DNA from: Elusimicrobiota bacterium
GTDB lineage: Bacteria > Elusimicrobiota > Elusimicrobia > Elusimicrobiales > UBA9959
Direction of reading: 5' to 3'
DNA length: 15,350 nt
Assembly: GCA_030639665.1 (NCBI GenBank)
Contig: DAOWCC010000032.1
Location: forward strand, 1 to 15,350
How positions within the stretch are numbered: the first letter of the stretch is position 1; every line of letters starts with the position of its first letter. The position numbers and the translations under genes were made by a program. Shown in pieces: positions 15,167-15,350 of the stretch. Below the pieces are notes generated by a model. That model made no database searches, had not been told where the DNA came from, and saw only the letters and a program-made list of their open reading frames with translations.

Positions 15167-15195
15167 ATTATACTATTTATATTAATGGGATGAAA
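15167..15195 (-). promoter_or_regulatory. Possible ftcD promoter
   Basis: A perfect TATAAT -10 box (15167-15172, minus strand) lies 37 bases before the ftcD start. The position 17 bases further upstream (15190-15195) reads TTTCAT, a poor -35. The IS end starts only about 15 bases beyond, so an original upstream activator site could have been displaced by the insertion. No operator is recognisable. Confidence 0.35.
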
Positions 15196-15237
15196 CTGCT
15201 TGAGAGCTTTGGTAGTGTAAAATAAGTTGTGTAATTT

Positions 15238-15266
15238 TTGACTTACAATAGAAAAAGGGTTATCCT
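15238..15266 (+). promoter_or_regulatory. Predicted transposase promoter inside the IS end
   Basis: TTGACT (15238-15243) and TATCCT (15261-15266) are spaced by 17 bases. Predicted transcription start is near 15273, about 33 bases before the ATG at 15306. The start falls just after the left arm of the hairpin at 15257-15268, so the element's own transcript lacks that arm. Confidence 0.5.
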
Positions 15267-15305
15267 CCAAATGTAGTCACGAAACAAACAAAAGGAGAAT
15301 AACCC
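15257..15305 (+). promoter_or_regulatory. Hairpin that hides the transposase ribosome site
   Basis: GGGTTATCCTCC (15257-15268) and GGAGAATAACCC (15294-15305) are inverted repeats with one mismatch in 12. The right arm contains the Shine-Dalgarno GGAG and ends at the base before the ATG. Transcripts entering from outside carry both arms and can fold; transcripts from the internal promoter carry only the right arm. This is the known protection scheme of IS10 and IS50. Confidence 0.5.
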
Positions 15306-15350
15306 ATGAACAGTATACAAGAACTCTATTTCACGAACAAGGATGTAAAT
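15306..15350 (+). CDS. Transposase, first 15 residues only
   Basis: An ATG 8 bases after GGAG opens a reading frame that runs off the window: MNSIQELYFTNKDVN. The strong ribosome site, the IS-like end 95 bases upstream and the short leader support a transposase start. Fifteen residues are too few for a firm family; the opening resembles that of some IS-encoded transposases, and IS256/Mutator is my best guess from the terminal sequence. It is the only gene on the plus strand. Confidence 0.5.
   Translation, partial: MNSIQELYFTNKDVN

Larger units (their letters stand above)
15211..15350 (+). mobile_element. Left end of an insertion sequence, probably IS256/Mutator type
   Basis: The sequence changes at about 15211 to GGTAGTGTAAAATAAGTTGT, followed by GTAA. 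This end contains GTGTAA twice (15215 and 15229), 14 bases apart, as transposase-binding ends often do. A promoter, a ribosome site and a transposase-like start follow within 95 bases. The style of the end matches IS256-family elements as I know them, but the other end and target duplication are outside the window, so the exact boundary and family are provisional. Confidence 0.5.

Noticed and set aside
15061..15270. A 69-codon minus-strand frame across the IS end and the ftcD start.
   Set aside because: It runs through the ftcD promoter and the start of ftcD in another frame and has no recognisable features.
1..15350. CRISPR array, rRNA, prophage or defence system.
   Set aside because: No spaced identical repeats, no rRNA motifs and no phage or defence proteins were seen; the genes are metabolic, signalling and one exonuclease.

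Overview
The window is AT-rich bacterial DNA. Ten full-length genes and one partial gene all lie on the minus strand. An insertion-sequence end at the right edge is the only plus-strand gene. Gene content (four-step histidine catabolism, a ferredoxin-type electron transfer flavoprotein with an acyl-CoA dehydrogenase, a CHASE2 cyclase, a membrane sensor kinase, a lipoprotein) suggests an amino-acid-using, probably anaerobic, probably diderm bacterium, perhaps from a poorly cultured phylum. I cannot name the taxon from sequence alone.

Layout in the direction of transcription (right to left): ftcD (15130-13643), ending in a long hairpin; then acyl-CoA dehydrogenase, etfB, etfA (13530-9796), a ferredoxin-linked flavin electron-transfer set; then a sensor histidine kinase (9744-7687); then a CHASE2 class III nucleotide cyclase and a DUF3307 membrane protein (7465-4649), preceded by a leader with a strong inverted repeat; then a DEDDh exonuclease (4547-3960); then a structured intergenic region and a good promoter leading into hutH, a small unannotated ORF, and hutU (3631-235). 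The start of a lipoprotein runs off the left edge.

HutH, HutU and FtcD are the first, second and last enzymes of the route histidine -> urocanate -> imidazolone propionate -> formiminoglutamate -> glutamate plus methenyl-THF. The third enzyme, HutI, is not in the window. The hut genes are split by about 10 kb of redox and signalling genes.

The least ordinary content is between the genes. Three different short-unit degenerate repeats (7, 8 and about 9 bp) each begin at the stop codon of a gene. There is an RNA-like inverted repeat whose mismatches become G-U pairs on the minus strand, an SD-sequestering inverted repeat before the cyclase, a possible 35-residue protein between hutH and hutU, and an IS promoter/hairpin arrangement that should silence read-through translation of the transposase.
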